DNA of 64,000 nt from Achatina immaculata (taxonomy: Eukaryota; Mollusca; Gastropoda; Stylommatophora; Achatinidae), in contig CM019719.1 of assembly GCA_009760885.1 (NCBI GenBank), positions 40,743,084 through 40,807,083 on the forward strand, written 5' to 3'. Shown here one piece after another: positions 1-62,157 of the stretch. The notes under the pieces are model-generated. The model was not told the DNA's origin, made no database searches, and saw only the letters and a list, made by a program, of their open reading frames with translations. Both the position numbers and the translations under genes were made by a program. Each line of letters begins with the position of its first letter. Position 1 is the stretch's first letter.

Positions 1-154
1 CAATCCTCCTTTTCATCAGCTTCACTGCAATGGCTCTGTATGTATTTATATACTTATTTTTATGTACTTGCACCCAAACAATCTTTGTTAAAAGCTGTGT
101 AACTGTGTCAGCAACAATTTTTTATAAATAGGAAACTACGAGGCTTTTGTACAG

Positions 155-350
155 TAAAGTAAGAGAATACAGTTTTGTAGGATTAGACCTCGAAAAAATT
201 GTGGACAAAGCATTTTAGTGAGACGTGAGAGAAAGAAAAATCACAAGAAAATTACCTGGGATTCGAACATGGACTTTGGTAGGACGAGCATCCGTCTAAC
301 TGTTTGTCTAAAAATTGGTACATGCTAGAGAGACTGAATCTAAGCTACGG
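155..350 (-). mobile_element. tRNA-derived SINE, - strand member of an inverted pair
   Basis: Read on the - strand it has a degenerate A box (TAGCTTAGATTCAG, about 335-349), a B box GTTCGAATCCC (about 262-274) and a ~110-bp body. The body is clearly similar, in opposite orientation, to 529-648. Confidence 0.6.
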
Positions 351-451
351 AATTTCTGTGTCACGACCGACCTCATTTCCTTCCGGGTGTCACGATCCCT
401 CATGTTGGGTGAACAGTACTAATGACTTCACTTTCAAAACTCCTTTTATTG

Positions 452-648
452 GAGGTGTGAGATAGCTCAGTCCGTGTTAGTACGCTGTTCTCTCTCCTCT
501 AGACAGCTGCTCATCCTACCGGAATCCGTGTTCGAATCGTAGGTAATTCTCTTGTGATTTTTTTTTTTCTCTCTTGTCTTAATGAAGTGCTTTGTCTATG
601 ATTTTTTCAAGGTCTAATCTTACAAAACTGTGTTCTCTTACTTTAACT
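452..648 (+). mobile_element. tRNA-derived SINE, + strand member of an inverted pair
   Basis: A box GATAGCTCAGTCCGTG (461-476), B box GTTCGAATC (530-538), then a body ending around TTACTTTAAC. With 155-350 it forms a large imperfect inverted repeat whose arms are ~150 bp. Confidence 0.65.
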
Positions 649-1002
649 ATGTGTCAGAGTCGTTTAGTATTGGATTTATTTTCATCCTTCATTTTTATTA
701 GTAAAAAATTAGCCGACATTGTTTTCAGTAGCACGATGAAGGTTCATAACTGTTCTATTGGAACTATATTTGTCTTTTTTTTTCCCTTCAACTGTTGAGT
801 GCTATGCACTCCAGTACAGTCTGTTATTAAATGAAGCTGGATTTTTTTTCTGTGAAAATGTTTTCCCCACAGTATACAGATAGTCAAGTCTGACGTGCAC
901 TTTGATATGACTCATCCTGCCAGCAATATGTTTTTTTTCAGAGGTTAAGCATTCAGTCTTTACAGTAGAGAAGATTGGAAAAGGGTATTACTGAGAGAAT
1001 CA
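649..1002. other. Intron, nothing recognised
   Basis: AT-rich, T-rich tracts on the + strand; no exon, ORF or repeat I can name. Confidence 0.5.
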
Positions 1003-1091
1003 CATCATGAAAAAAAAAATCCTAGAAATTTGAGCACAGATCTTTTTACTCACTGGGTGGAAATTCTATCCACTGAGCCATTGAGAACCCC
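1003..1091 (-). mobile_element. tRNA-derived SINE head fragment
   Basis: On the - strand an A box TGGCTCAGTGGATAG (about 1066-1080) is followed 30 nt later by a decayed B box. No clover-leaf tRNA can be drawn, so this is a SINE head and not a tRNA gene. Confidence 0.5.
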
Positions 1092-2065
1092 CCAGCCCTT
1101 TCACTTTCTTAATACAAGTAAATGTTTTGTGATCTCAGTATGAGTAGATACATTTGGTGCTGATTATAAACATTTTATAATGTCATTAATACTTACGGTT
1201 TGTGTAATTGTTCTGTAGTTTGTGTTATTTAGTAGTAAACGAGTTTGCTTATAATAATTGTATTGTCTCCCTGTAACTTTGGGCTTGAGTGTTAGACAGG
1301 CTGGTGCAAGGATTGAAGATCTTGAGAATAAACATTATATGTGGTGGGGAATTTGAGCAGTGTAACTTTTGTGGCTTGTGAGGGAAGGCTTCTCAGCAGA
1401 TGCGAGCGCTATGAGGAACATGTGAATATTTATGCAGTTAACTGAGGTAAAACGGCACACAAGAGCCTGTTATCAGAAGCAGCATGTCAGTGTAGGCTAT
1501 AGTTAAGTGACTTTTGGAAATTGTAAAACACAAAAGCTTACGTCTGCTCCACTATTCATGGTTAAAGTGGAGAACATTTGGTAAGGACAAGAAGGAGCAA
1601 AGCTGGTGCTATTAAAGCGCAGAACAATATGGAAATGCACTGAATTTGGCCATTCCTGAGGATGTGACATGGAACACTGATACAGTCGTGATTATAAGGA
1701 CATAGCTTTTCATGCTGTCACTGTTAGCGATCCAGTCCAAGCTGTGTGACATTGCTGTCAGCTCAAGGTGTGCTGCTGCATTCATTCATATCAAAGCTGA
1801 CATCTGAGAATATTTGAAGAAGAATAAAACAAGAAGAATATCTTTTCATGATTGTTTGTCAGTTTTGTGGCAAGAAATGGGTTCCAGAAGTAGCATATAC
1901 CAAGTGAAATTCTTTGAGTTAAAAAATTCCTGCAAGAAAATGACTTTGATAAACATCTAGATTGGCAAAAGAAAAGAAATCCTTCTGTCCTTTTGCTCCT
2001 GTTAAACCCAATAATAAAAATGGGGACCTATCATAATGTTTTGGGGAAAACCAAAGCAGGACTTT
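1092..2065. other. PARG intron, unclassified
   Basis: No coding exon or transposase recognised. The purine-rich stretch 1560-2040 has the look of old mobile DNA but I cannot assign a family. Confidence 0.4.
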
Positions 2066-3268
2066 CTGGCACAGATGTTTTGGCACCGGCGTTTTAATGC
2101 CAGGATTTTTCTATGCTAGCATGTTTTGAGGCCAGACCTTGTGTTCACATAATTATTTTTTTTTATTTTATATTTAATAGTAAATATTTGGTTTTAAACA
2201 GTAAAAATCTGGACTAAATAAATTGATTTATTATATTTCTGTTCTTATAAATGTATTGTCACCACACCAAAAAGCTATGTACGTCCCTTCTTGATATTCT
2301 TTCATCCGCTGAGACAATTCAGATTAGGATTAGTTGTTAAGCATATTGTCTCCTACCCTACCTTAAAAACAAAATGTAAAGACTTGCATGAGCACAGTCC
2401 TAAGATTTTGATAGCAAACACCATTTAATTTTTTTTACTGATTGCCCAAAAGGTACAGATTTTCAGATAATTTGAGGAGGGGGGGAGCACCTGAACCCAC
2501 ATATTCTAATCAGAAATTTCGTAGATGGTCTGAAATTCCGGTATAAATTACATTTCAAATACAAGTTTAGTACAAGTTTTGCCAGACTGAGAAATATCTA
2601 CCACAACAGCGTGTTCAGTTTTTAAACTGGTTTGAAAATGTTGAGAGACAAATAGAGATGGCAGCGGAAGAGGAGAGATTTTTCTTTGCTGAGACATAGA
2701 GTCTCGGTGATCAAGTTTTGAATGACCAGAACTGAACCAATAATTTTGCTGAAGCAGTCAGTAGAAAACTGCAGGTGAAGTCTGATAGGGATCATCCTTC
2801 TACTTAGAGGTTTATATGGACTAAAAAGTATTCAGAGAAATATTTTCAAGCATTTTCTGTTAGGCCAACAAAGCACCATTACAAAAGAGGCAGAAGAAAT
2901 ATACTTTGATGAATGAAAGAATTAAAAAATTTAAGAAAATTATTGCCATCTTTGATAGCAGGACTGTATATGAATATCTAAAAGGGATTGCACACAATTT
3001 TTAATGGACTGACTGAAAATATGAATAAAGTGATTTTTTTTTTTTAGTCATTGCATTGAGATAAATTTAAAAGTTTTTAATGAACCATGAATAATGACCA
3101 CTCTCTGTTTAGATAATTATGAAACAAAACTGATGAACCATTTGTTTAAAACAATAATTATATAGTTCAACAATTATAAGTATGTGTAAGAGTTTGGGGA
3201 TCAAAATGTCCAGGCATGAGATAAAAATGCCCAGCATCGAAAACTGGCACCAAAAAAGTCAGGCACCA
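2066..3268 (+). mobile_element. Decayed Mutator-like (MULE, FLYWCH-type) element
   Basis: About 1.2 kb bounded by imperfect ~70-bp inverted repeats (2066-2137 and 3195-3268) built from short blocks such as TTTTGGCACC, TTTTAATGCC and TTTGAGGCC. Inside, broken frames still read TNNFAEAVSRK...HPST (about 2737-2810) and FDSRTVYEYLKGIAHNF (2950-3001), which resemble the RTNNxxE and YLRGIAHN C-terminal blocks of MULE transposases. Many stops; inactive. Confidence 0.6.
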
Positions 3269-3396
3269 GGGAAACTGTTACTGAAATTAGAGAATATCTG
3301 ACTGTAAGATGAGGCTTTGCACAGTACACAGAGTTTTAATGCTTGAAGGCTGTATTCACACGAATATCGGTCCCAAGTATTTGGGACAAATTTGAT

Positions 3397-3450
3397 GAAA
3401 ATTATTGCCATCTTAAACCAGGACTGTATATGAATATCTGAAAGGGATTG
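3397..3450 (+). mobile_element. Second fragment of the MULE C-terminal end
   Basis: Repeats 2937-2990 with few changes (ATTATTGCCATCTT ... GGACTGTATATGAATATCT ... AAAGGGATTGCA) but lies outside the inverted repeats. Either a separate fragment or a local duplication. It runs straight into a (TA)n tract. Confidence 0.55.
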
Positions 3451-3452
3451 CA

Positions 3453-3492
<40 letters not shown>
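3453..3492. repeat. (TA)n microsatellite
   Basis: About 20 uninterrupted TA dinucleotides, 67 bp upstream of the PARG exon at 3559. Confidence 0.95.
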
Positions 3493-3498
<6 letters not shown>

Positions 3499-3558
3499 TT
3501 GTGATTCTTGTTTACTAATTGCTGTGAACATGACTTTCTTCCTTTTAAATCTCTTTAG

Positions 3559-16981
<13,423 letters not shown>

Positions 16982-18210
16982 GAATAAATTGAGATGAAGC
17001 TTGCCATGAGTATTTTGTTTTGTTGCACAGAGTAACCAGGTAGAATGTCTTTAGTTTTTTATGAATTTTTTAAGCTTAGAAGGCAGAATCTGATTAACAG
17101 TGTGGCCAGAAATGATTTTGCACAAAAAATAAACTTGTTTCATTTATTGATTTATTCTTTTTTTTTTTTAAGTATGAAAGAAGAAATTTAAGTTCAACAA
17201 AGAACAGTCCTGCCAGATGTATTTGTAATCCTGTACACATCTGTTTTTATTTTTCCTTAATCTTGGGCATCAGAGTGAACTGCCACTGTGTCTTTGGTAT
17301 TTTCCTTCTTTTGGTGATTATGAATTGTATTATTGTGCTAAATCATGTCCCAAGGCAGCAAGAGAAATTCAAATTGGTGGTTTGAATGTTTTGACTTTCA
17401 TTTCATCTGCTAGTGTTCGTTTCTTCAGCAGATATAGCCAGAATCATGACAAATGTAAATGGATATAAAATAATCTCTAAATAAACCAGATTATGCTGAT
17501 TTTTTTTACTTAAAAAAAAAAAGAAGAAATTGAGTAGGAAAGGGTTAAGTTTTATGCATTGAGAATGGTGGCTTGGTGCAGAAAAAACAAGTGTGTGAGC
17601 TGTGTTGTAAAAAAAAAAAGGTCTGCTTTCTTTAAAAGCTAAAATAAAAGCTGATTGTTGTAAAAAAAAAATTTTTTTTGGGGGGGGGGGGGGGGGAAAT
17701 TCTGTGTGGCATATGGAGCTTCATAATATTTATTTCATTCAGTAGGTGAAAGTCTTTTAATTTCTTATAATTTTTTTTTTCTTTTTCATTTGTATCATTG
17801 TGTGCAGATTTAAGTTTACTGCATCTGAACCTGTGCAGTCCTTAATTTAAAATTAATGTGCACCATGAAGTATGAACAGAACCATGTAAACTTTTTTTTT
17901 TAAAGACATCAGCTTTTTCACTGTTATCATATTATTGATGTATCATAATGAGATTATTGATGTTCTGATAGTTGGAGTTTGTAGCAGTGAATAATACTTT
18001 ATTTTTTAGCCTTCTCCGAGTAAGATTCATATTGATAGTTTCATTGTTGAAGCCATATTGACCTCTCCACAGATCATTCTGTTCATCTTTGCCTGTTCAA
18101 AATGCCTCAAGTCTTCGCTCTTTGATCATAGTTTTCAGAATGTGGTTGAAAAAAAAAAAAAGAAACTTGGATAGGAGGCTATTTTGAGATTGATATACTT
18201 CTATGGTTTA
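16982..18210. other. PARG 3' UTR and intergenic DNA
   Basis: AT-rich, with candidate AATAAA signals and a homopolymer block at 17662-17696 (A9, T8, then about 18 G). No gene seen. Confidence 0.45.
17128..17133 (+). promoter_or_regulatory. Candidate PARG poly(A) signal
   Basis: AATAAA about 147 nt after the PARG stop. A second AATAAA at 17480-17485 is an alternative, and one at 16983-16988 is probably too close to the stop. Which one is used cannot be decided from sequence. Confidence 0.4.
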
Positions 18211-18545
18211 TTAGAAGAATGTTGCAAATCCCCTGGACAGCAAAAATGACTAATGAAGAATGTATGAGAAGAGCTGGAGAGACAAAAAATCTTGTCAAAA
18301 AGATAAGAGAGACAATGTACTTTCATAGGACATGCAGTGAGAAGAGGGGGCATTGAAAATATTATAACAGCAGGAAAAATAGAAGGAAGAAGATCAAGAG
18401 AAAGACCAAGAGAAATGATACTGGACAGTCTGACGGGATGGTGTGAGAGGAGATCACCAACTGAGCTGATGGCCTGCATGAAGGATCGTGTACTCTGGAG
18501 AACCATAATAGCCAACGCCAGTCAGCTGGCACCTGATGATATGTC
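18211..18545 (+). mobile_element. LINE-C copy 1, 5'-truncated
   Basis: Encodes broken IRRMLQIPWTAKMTNEECM, RRAGETKNLVKKIRE and MRRGGIENIITAGKIEGRRS RERPREMILDSLTGWC, the C-terminal region of a LINE polyprotein. Ends GCACCTGATGATATG. Confidence 0.85.
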
Positions 18546-19089
18546 TATTAGCCATCTCCGCATTCTGTGTTGTTCTTTAGTATGGTTGTGTGTTTTGAGA
18601 ACTCTGATGAAAAATTATGATTCATTGCATTCAGTTGAGGAGAATATTTTTATGTTAGCTTCATGATTTGGGTACATTCTGTAGCCTACAATCAGTTCTC
18701 CTAGCATTATAAACCTTGAATTTTAATGTTCTGTCTACAGAGTTGTATGAGACAAGAGACTTAACTCCCTCTTTTCAGTAACATTCTGTATCTAACTTAG
18801 TGGACTACATTTTCCAAGAATGTATATTCACATATGGCATGAATTTAAGAAATGTAAATCTGCAGTGACCTGCTCCAGAAATCTTTAAGAGAGTTCTTGA
18901 TTTAGGACTTTTAGAGATTTCTGTGTATGTTTTCAGTGTTATTGTAATCTAAACTTTACAGTTATTGTTATCTACACTGTACTTTCGTTGCATATCCAAC
19001 AACTCTCCACAAAGTTACATGAGAGTTCTTGTGGGGAGCATCTCCAAGATCTTGTGGATCATATAAATGCTTTATTGACGTCTTCTTGT
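18546..19089. other. Intergenic, nothing recognised
   Basis: AT-rich spacer between the convergent PARG and DDX46 genes; no ORF or repeat identified. Confidence 0.45.
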
Positions 19090-19440
19090 TCAGAACAACC
19101 AATTACCCATAGCTGACTGCTTGTGTCAGGATTGGTGAACCATAGCTGGCCAAGACCTTATTCTAAACCTCCCAGTGGTGCTTTGGGAAACGGTAGTAGT
19201 CTGGCCAAGACCTTATTCTAAACCTCCCAGTGGTGCTTTGGGAAACGGGCAGTAGTCTGGCCAAGACCTTATTCTAAACCTCCCAGTGGTGCTTTGGGAA
19301 ACGGGCAGTAGTCTGGCCAAGACCTTATTCTAAACCTCCCAGTGGTGCTTTGGGAAACGGGCAGTAGTCTGGCCAAGACCTTATTCTAAACCTCCCAGTG
19401 GTGCTTTGGGAAACGGGCAGTAGTCTGGCCAAGTGAATGG
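19090..19440 (-). repeat. S2 repeat copy with 56-bp internal amplification
   Basis: The left part (CATAGCTGACTGCTTGTGTC, GGTGAACCATAGCTGGCCAA) matches the S2 repeat seen elsewhere in the window on the - strand. From 19146 a 56-bp segment (CTGGCCAAGACCTTATTCTA to GGGAAACGGGCAGTAGT) is repeated about five times, nearly perfectly. Confidence 0.75.
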
Positions 19441-19807
19441 GGATCACAGTAGGAAGACAAAACCTGGTCCTAAAAAATGCACTGAGCCTAAGTCAAATGT
19501 GTTGGGCCAATAGGCACACAATTGCAACAATGCATCCAAAACCCTCTTAAGAGTGAACAATAAAGTAGGGATATTCATTGTTCAGTGGCACCCCCAAGTT
19601 GATTGTTTTCAATTAAATGAGGAATAATGTTCTTTATATATAATAAACTTCATGGAATACAGATATTATGTTTAGCATGTTGAAATTATTAGAGAATTTT
19701 AGTCTTTGTAGCTGACAACACGAAAGGAAGTGACATCATCACTTATATTTTGAAAGGAGCTGATTATAGGCAAGGAAATTTGAATGTTTAGAGTATATAG
19801 GCATTAT

Positions 19808-20080
19808 GACAGCCTGGTTAGCTGAGTGGTTAGGCGCTCGGTTTACTAATCTGGTTCTACCGGGTTCAATCCCAGCAGTGGGATTTTTTCTGGTACACAC
19901 CGAAATAGGCCCTAAAGGTTCATCAAGCTTCCAAAAATGGGTATCAGAGAAATCTGAGAAGGTAAAGCGGCCAGGTATGATACTGACCACATCACACTTT
20001 CATGTGCCAAAGGCTATGGAAAATGCAGGGCCAACACCATATTTCCCAAAATGCCTTAATGGCATGGAAATGGAATTTAA
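19808..20080 (+). mobile_element. tRNA-derived SINE, SINE-T family, nearly complete
   Basis: A box GTTAGCTGAGTGGTTAGGCG (19821-19840), B box GGGTTCAATCCCAGC (19861-19875), then a ~200-bp body with TTTTTTCTGGTACACACC and GGCATGGAAATGG near the end. The same body occurs at 53665-53890. Confidence 0.8.
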
Positions 20081-20929
20081 CCTTTACATATATAATTTAT
20101 CACTTACTACCTTTTGTATTTTGGGAGGGGGGGGGGGGGGTTGCAGCTTAACTGTTAATAGATAAAGATATTAACATTGTTACTGGAATGCCTAAAAATA
20201 AATGAAAATGTGAATAAAAGAAGAATTTTTCAATAAAAGATTCAGTAGCAGAAACAAAATATTAAGAACTCATTTGTTTACATACATCATTTTCTTTTTT
20301 AAAAGTCTTGTCTCAGTTCATGCGGCAGTCATGTCAGCATACAATGCTCATGACTGATCCAAGTATTATTTTGAACATATTGTGTATGGACTGTGTACTG
20401 CTTTCTAAATAAATGTGTAGCACGTTTTGGATTGTGGCTCATATGTCAGTGGGTGCTAGTTGAAGTACGTGGTTGTCCAGTAGTTCCTAGTTAAAATGAA
20501 GAGTTAAGACATTATCTTAAAACATTCTTGAATTGTCATGTGGACTGATTTTCTTACAGCTGTGAGCCTAGAGCTTTACACTGCTGAACCTGTGGTTAAA
20601 AACTTAACAGTCAAGGTGTCATACAGAATTGGCACTTTACCTCAGTGACTTTTCTGACTTTGTAATAAGGTCCACAATCCATTTGCCTGTATTGACTAGG
20701 CTGTTGTAAGAGTCTGGAAGCAGAAGAGGGTCTTTGATGGAGCTAGCCAAAGCACAGTCATCCTCTCAGTTCCAACAATTAAAAACTCAGTTATTTTAGA
20801 GGATGATATCCTGAATGCAGTCAAAGAAGCTAGTCATGCCGCTGATTCAAGAAACAATTCTGAATCTGCAACCGTGAACAAATTGCTGGAACATAATGTT
20901 GAACATGGAGTGGCCAGACAAGAGCGCCA

Positions 20930-21075
20930 CAGTGGTAAGTGAAGACTGGTTAATCAACACAGAACTGGTATCGGCAGCCAGCAAACGCTGATGGAAATAC
21001 TGAAGATAGGATCAGAGCACTTGTGGACTAATCATCCAATGTGCAGTGAGGATGACCCATCAACTAATGGTATAT
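20930..21075 (+). mobile_element. Very decayed mariner-like fragment
   Basis: Broken frames read EDRIRALV and, after a frameshift, VRMTHQLMV, resembling the mariner N-terminal HTH region. Only weak similarity; tentative. Confidence 0.3.
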
Positions 21076-21399
21076 AGAACAGTGATAGAACAGAAAATAA
21101 CACACTGAACAAATGCAGTGGACACTTGTTTGTATAAAAAGAATGTGAGATGAAAACACAAAAGTTATTTTCTGAATATTTTCTATAGGAAAAAAAAATG
21201 TGTATGTGTTGTCTTCTATGCTTTTTAAAATTTCTGTGTTCAGTGTGGTATCGGTCAACCTTGCCATAAAAGCCTTCATCACGTAACTTGATGAAAACTT
21301 CTACTTAAAATTTGTTATTTATTGTGTCATGTGGTGTTAAAGTGACGCACAGCTCACATATTATTAATTTTTTTGTTTCATTCTTCCCTTGCTGCATCA

Positions 21400-21930
21400 A
21401 AAACTTACATGATTCTAGTAGGAATGATTGTACTTGTAGCGTTCTGATGTAAATAACTCTCCTCAGGGTGTACCTAAAGTATGTCGGAACCTTGTCTTAC
21501 ATGATTCTAGTAGGAATGATTGTACTTGTAGCATTCTGTTGTAACTTTTCTCAGGGTAAGACAAGGTATGTCAGAACCTTGTCTTACATGATTCTAGTAG
21601 GAATGATTGTACTTGTAGCATTCTGTTGTAACTTTTCTCAGGGTAAGACAAGGTATGTCAGAACCTTGTCTTACATGATTCTAGTAGGAATGATTGTACT
21701 TGTAGCATTCTGTTGTAACTTTTCTCAGGGTAAGACGAGGTATGTCAGAACCTTGTCTTACATGATTCTAGTAGGAATGATTGTACTTGTAGCATTCTGT
21801 TGTAACTTTTCTCAGGGTAAGACAAGGTATGTCAGAACCTTGTCTTACATGATTCTAGTAGGAATGATTGTACTTGTAGCATTCTATTGTAACTTTTCTC
21901 AGGGTAAGACAAGGTATGTCGGAACCTTGC
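21400..21930 (+). repeat. 87-bp satellite-like tandem array, ~6 units, each with a perfect palindrome
   Basis: Unit ACATGATTCTAGTAGGAATG ATTGTACTTGTAGCATTCTG, then TTCTCAGGGTAAGACAAGGT, ATGTCAGA, ACCTTGTCTT. AAGACAAGGT and ACCTTGTCTT form a perfect 10-bp stem with an 8-nt loop in each unit. 87 is a multiple of three, so a 199-codon hydrophobic ORF (21468-22067) runs through; I treat it as a by-product. Lies between the convergent genes. Confidence 0.93.
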
Positions 21931-21931
21931 C

Positions 21932-23086
21932 GTACCCTCTGAGCAGACTCATCCACCACACAAGAGACACAACCAGTCCCTTTAGTCAGGCAACAACAAC
22001 AACAAAAGTTTATTGTCTGATGACAGAGAGATCTGATACAATCTCAACTATCTCAGGTGTTATCTGATGACGAATAAAAATGTTTTTGCACTGTATAAAA
22101 ATATTTCAGTTAAAAAAAAAAAAAACAACCAATTTGTATGCAACACTTGTAGAATAATTTTATTATTTCTAAGCCAAGGGAAAAAAAATGCCAAACTTTT
22201 CTGCAGAATGCCTTTTGGATGATAATTCTGAAATTTTATAAAACATCAGATCAAGAAGTATTGTTGGAAAAATTTTTAATATAAATTTCAGTTATATAAG
22301 CTGTCATATAAGGCACTTTAAGCCTTTAAAAATCACATCATGTAAAGGCCAAATATTCACAATTTTTTTTTCCATGTCATTATTCTCATTTTCAGGGGTT
22401 TTTTTTGTTTGACAAATGTCTCAGATTCATAAAACTGAGTTAACAAGTGCTATCTTATTTTCCGATGTTTCAGCGAAGCCTGTAATCGAAGTATAATTTG
22501 GTGTGCTTGACCATGCTGGCAGACATTTTTTTTGTTTTAGTACGGTGCAAGTTCATGTTTTTCTGTCTACAGTGTCTTGTGGCATCTCTAATCAGGTCTG
22601 CTTTTCATTTTTTTTTTTTATTTGTCATGCCATCTGGCAAACTTGTTGAAATAACTCTCCTTTTTATATTAGTCTTTCTCTACAAATTTAGCTTTTAACA
22701 CGGTTTTTATGATTTCTGAGAAATTCCTTCACCTTAGCTGTTCAGGGTTGACTCCCAGTGTACCAAACATGGAAATTGTTATCCAGAAAACAAAAAAAAA
22801 ACACTGCAATGGTGGTCAAATGTTTCAGAGTTATCTTTCTTTGCTCACTGCGTCTGTTCTCTGTTCTTTCCTGGTTGTCATTTTATCACAAAAACCTGCT
22901 TGGCGATTTTATTTTCCTCACGTTTCCAGTCTGAGACCGGTGATATAGTGTGAGAAGAAATTAATGTATCACTAATGAAAAGACTGATTTTGCTATATAA
23001 GTAACACTTTTACTACAGCAAATGTTAACTTGGAACAAGTGTTTCAATAACAAAATACTCTGCTGGCCAAATTCACGACGCTGAGT
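21932..23086. other. Intergenic spacer downstream of both genes
   Basis: AT-rich; several short ORFs without recognisable homology. No RNA gene seen. Confidence 0.45.
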
Positions 23087-23092
23087 TTTATT
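23087..23092 (-). promoter_or_regulatory. Candidate DDX46 poly(A) signal
   Basis: AATAAA on the - strand about 215 nt past the DDX46 stop, the first such hexamer downstream. It would give a short 3' UTR. Confidence 0.4.
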
Positions 23093-23306
23093 TCACAATT
23101 TTAACACGGCTTATGTTAAAAGCTGCATTTAGTCTGTAATTACTATCTCCTGTAAGATTCTGTGCGTCCTCATTTTTTTTTTTTTCCATACATAGTCCAG
23201 GTCTTGTCACATTCCCTCATCCAAATCAAGGCCAATATAAGCAATGATAGTGTACATCTTGATACAGTAAAAATGCATACAACTGTGATACCGTGAGCAA
23301 ATAACA

Positions 23307-60914
<37,608 letters not shown>

Positions 60915-61100
60915 GTTTGATTAATGTTAAAAATTCCTTTTGAGCGATAATTGGTAACTTCTTGTGTAATATTCCGTCAGCGTAGAGCCATTTTCCCGCA
61001 AATAAGGACTACTCAATGTCGTAAAACTTATTTCCTACCCACTGAGAAAAATGGATCAAAATACGTAAACGTTAAGCAACACATCATGATGTGATATCAG
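60915..61100 (-). promoter_or_regulatory. Likely DDX46 5' UTR and core promoter
   Basis: Upstream of the tiny first exon. It holds an E2F-like TTTCCCGC (60992-60999) overlapping a YY1-like GCCAT (60987-60991), about 75-85 bp from the ATG, and several CpGs in otherwise CpG-poor DNA. No clear TATA box. The transcription start cannot be placed from sequence. Confidence 0.35.
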
Positions 61101-61194
61101 TTCATTGAATTATACTAATATGCTACACTGTTTTAGGAAAACAATATGAACAAATGCTTTTTTTTCTTAAATACAATAAACAACTACTATTGCC

Positions 61195-61255
61195 TATGCA
61201 TCGATCTCGGCAAGAGAGCCGAGAACACTAATCCCTGTGCCACTGAAACCCTGTG
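61195..61255 (-). mobile_element. Possible SINE head
   Basis: - strand TTTCAGTGGCACAGGGATTA GTG resembles an A-box arm. Not foldable as a tRNA. Weak. Confidence 0.3.
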
Positions 61256-61286
61256 AAACATACGGTGTCCGTTTTAAGAACATCCA

Positions 61287-61599
61287 GTCAATTAGTCATT
61301 TGCATGTCCCTAACAGCTATCCTGTAGGCCTCGCGGTTGTGAGCAAGATGCCCTGTTGCTGATGCATCCATTTGCAGATCATCAACGATGTCTTGCAGCT
61401 ATCTTCGCTTCGGTCTTCCTCTCTTTCTTGTTCCCATTATATACCCTTCCAAGACGGTTTTCTCTAAATTATCATGACGTTTAATGTGTCCACAATATTT
61501 AAGTTTTCTCTCTGTAATCCTCTTTACTAGCCAGCCTTCTTCAGTATTAAGCTCTTGTAGTATAGATATATTTGTTGTGTGTGTGTCCATATTTGAAGA
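61287..61599 (-). mobile_element. LINE-B copy 5, 3' part
   Basis: Matches the LINE-B 3' end (TTTGCATGTCCC through NISILQELNTEEGWLVKRIT). Breaks off at GTGTCCATATTTGAAGAAC, where other B copies continue. The missing continuation resumes at 62158. Confidence 0.85.
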
Positions 61600-61950
61600 A
61601 CCCATGGAAATGTTCATAAGAAGGATGTTGAAGGTACCATGGACAGCTAAGAAAACCAACGAAGAAATCTTAAGAGAGGCTGGAGTTAAAAGGCCAATTA
61701 CAACAAAGATCAGAGGTAGACAAGCAAGATTTGTATGACATTTTCTGAGGAGGAAAATTGGAAAACATTGTGGAAATAGTGAGGGAAGAAGAGACAGGAA
61801 GACAGAGAGAGAAGTTACTGGATGGGCTGTCAGAGTGACTAGGAAGAAAGTCACCGGCAGATCTCATAATCAAGTCTAAAGACAGGGAATTGTGGAAAGA
61901 AATGATCGCCTATGCCAAGTGGCATGGCACTTGATTGATTGATTTGAAGC
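61600..61950 (+). mobile_element. LINE-F copy 2
   Basis: EEPMEMFIRRMLKVPWTAKK TNEEILREAGVKRPITTKI then frameshifted; ends AAGTGGCATGGCACTTGATT GATTGATTT, the F tail. Opposite orientation to the surrounding LINE-B. Confidence 0.83.
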
Positions 61951-61984
61951 ACATTTGATACAATTAATATAATGCTATATCTAG

Positions 61985-62157
61985 ACCACAGGCAACAGTG
62001 AGAATAAATGGTGAAACAACTTGGTTTGACATAAAACAGGGGTGCATACTGTCGCCTTACTTATTTAATTTGTATACTGAAAATATGAGGAATGTTAGAG
62101 AAGATGTAGACAAAGAATATTACAATGCCATAACACTTGTAGGTTATAAAATACCAG
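61985..62157 (+). mobile_element. LINE reverse transcriptase palm fragment
   Basis: RINGETTWFDIKQGCILSPY LFNLYTENMRNV to LVGYKIPD: the RT block before the YADD motif. It stops exactly where a - strand LINE-B fragment begins. Confidence 0.82.

Noticed and set aside
1..3558. Additional upstream PARG exon
   Set aside because: No stretch encodes the expected segment before PTGTVTYTRQ; only SINE and MULE debris is seen.
19808..19880. Apparent tRNA gene (good A and B boxes)
   Set aside because: No complete clover-leaf or acceptor stem pairing; the same head and body recur elsewhere, so it is a tRNA-derived SINE.
21468..22067. 199-codon ORF with repeated hydrophobic segments (possible repeat membrane protein)
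   Set aside because: It is the read-through of an 87-bp tandem array whose unit length is divisible by three; no start context, homology or non-repeat coding signal.
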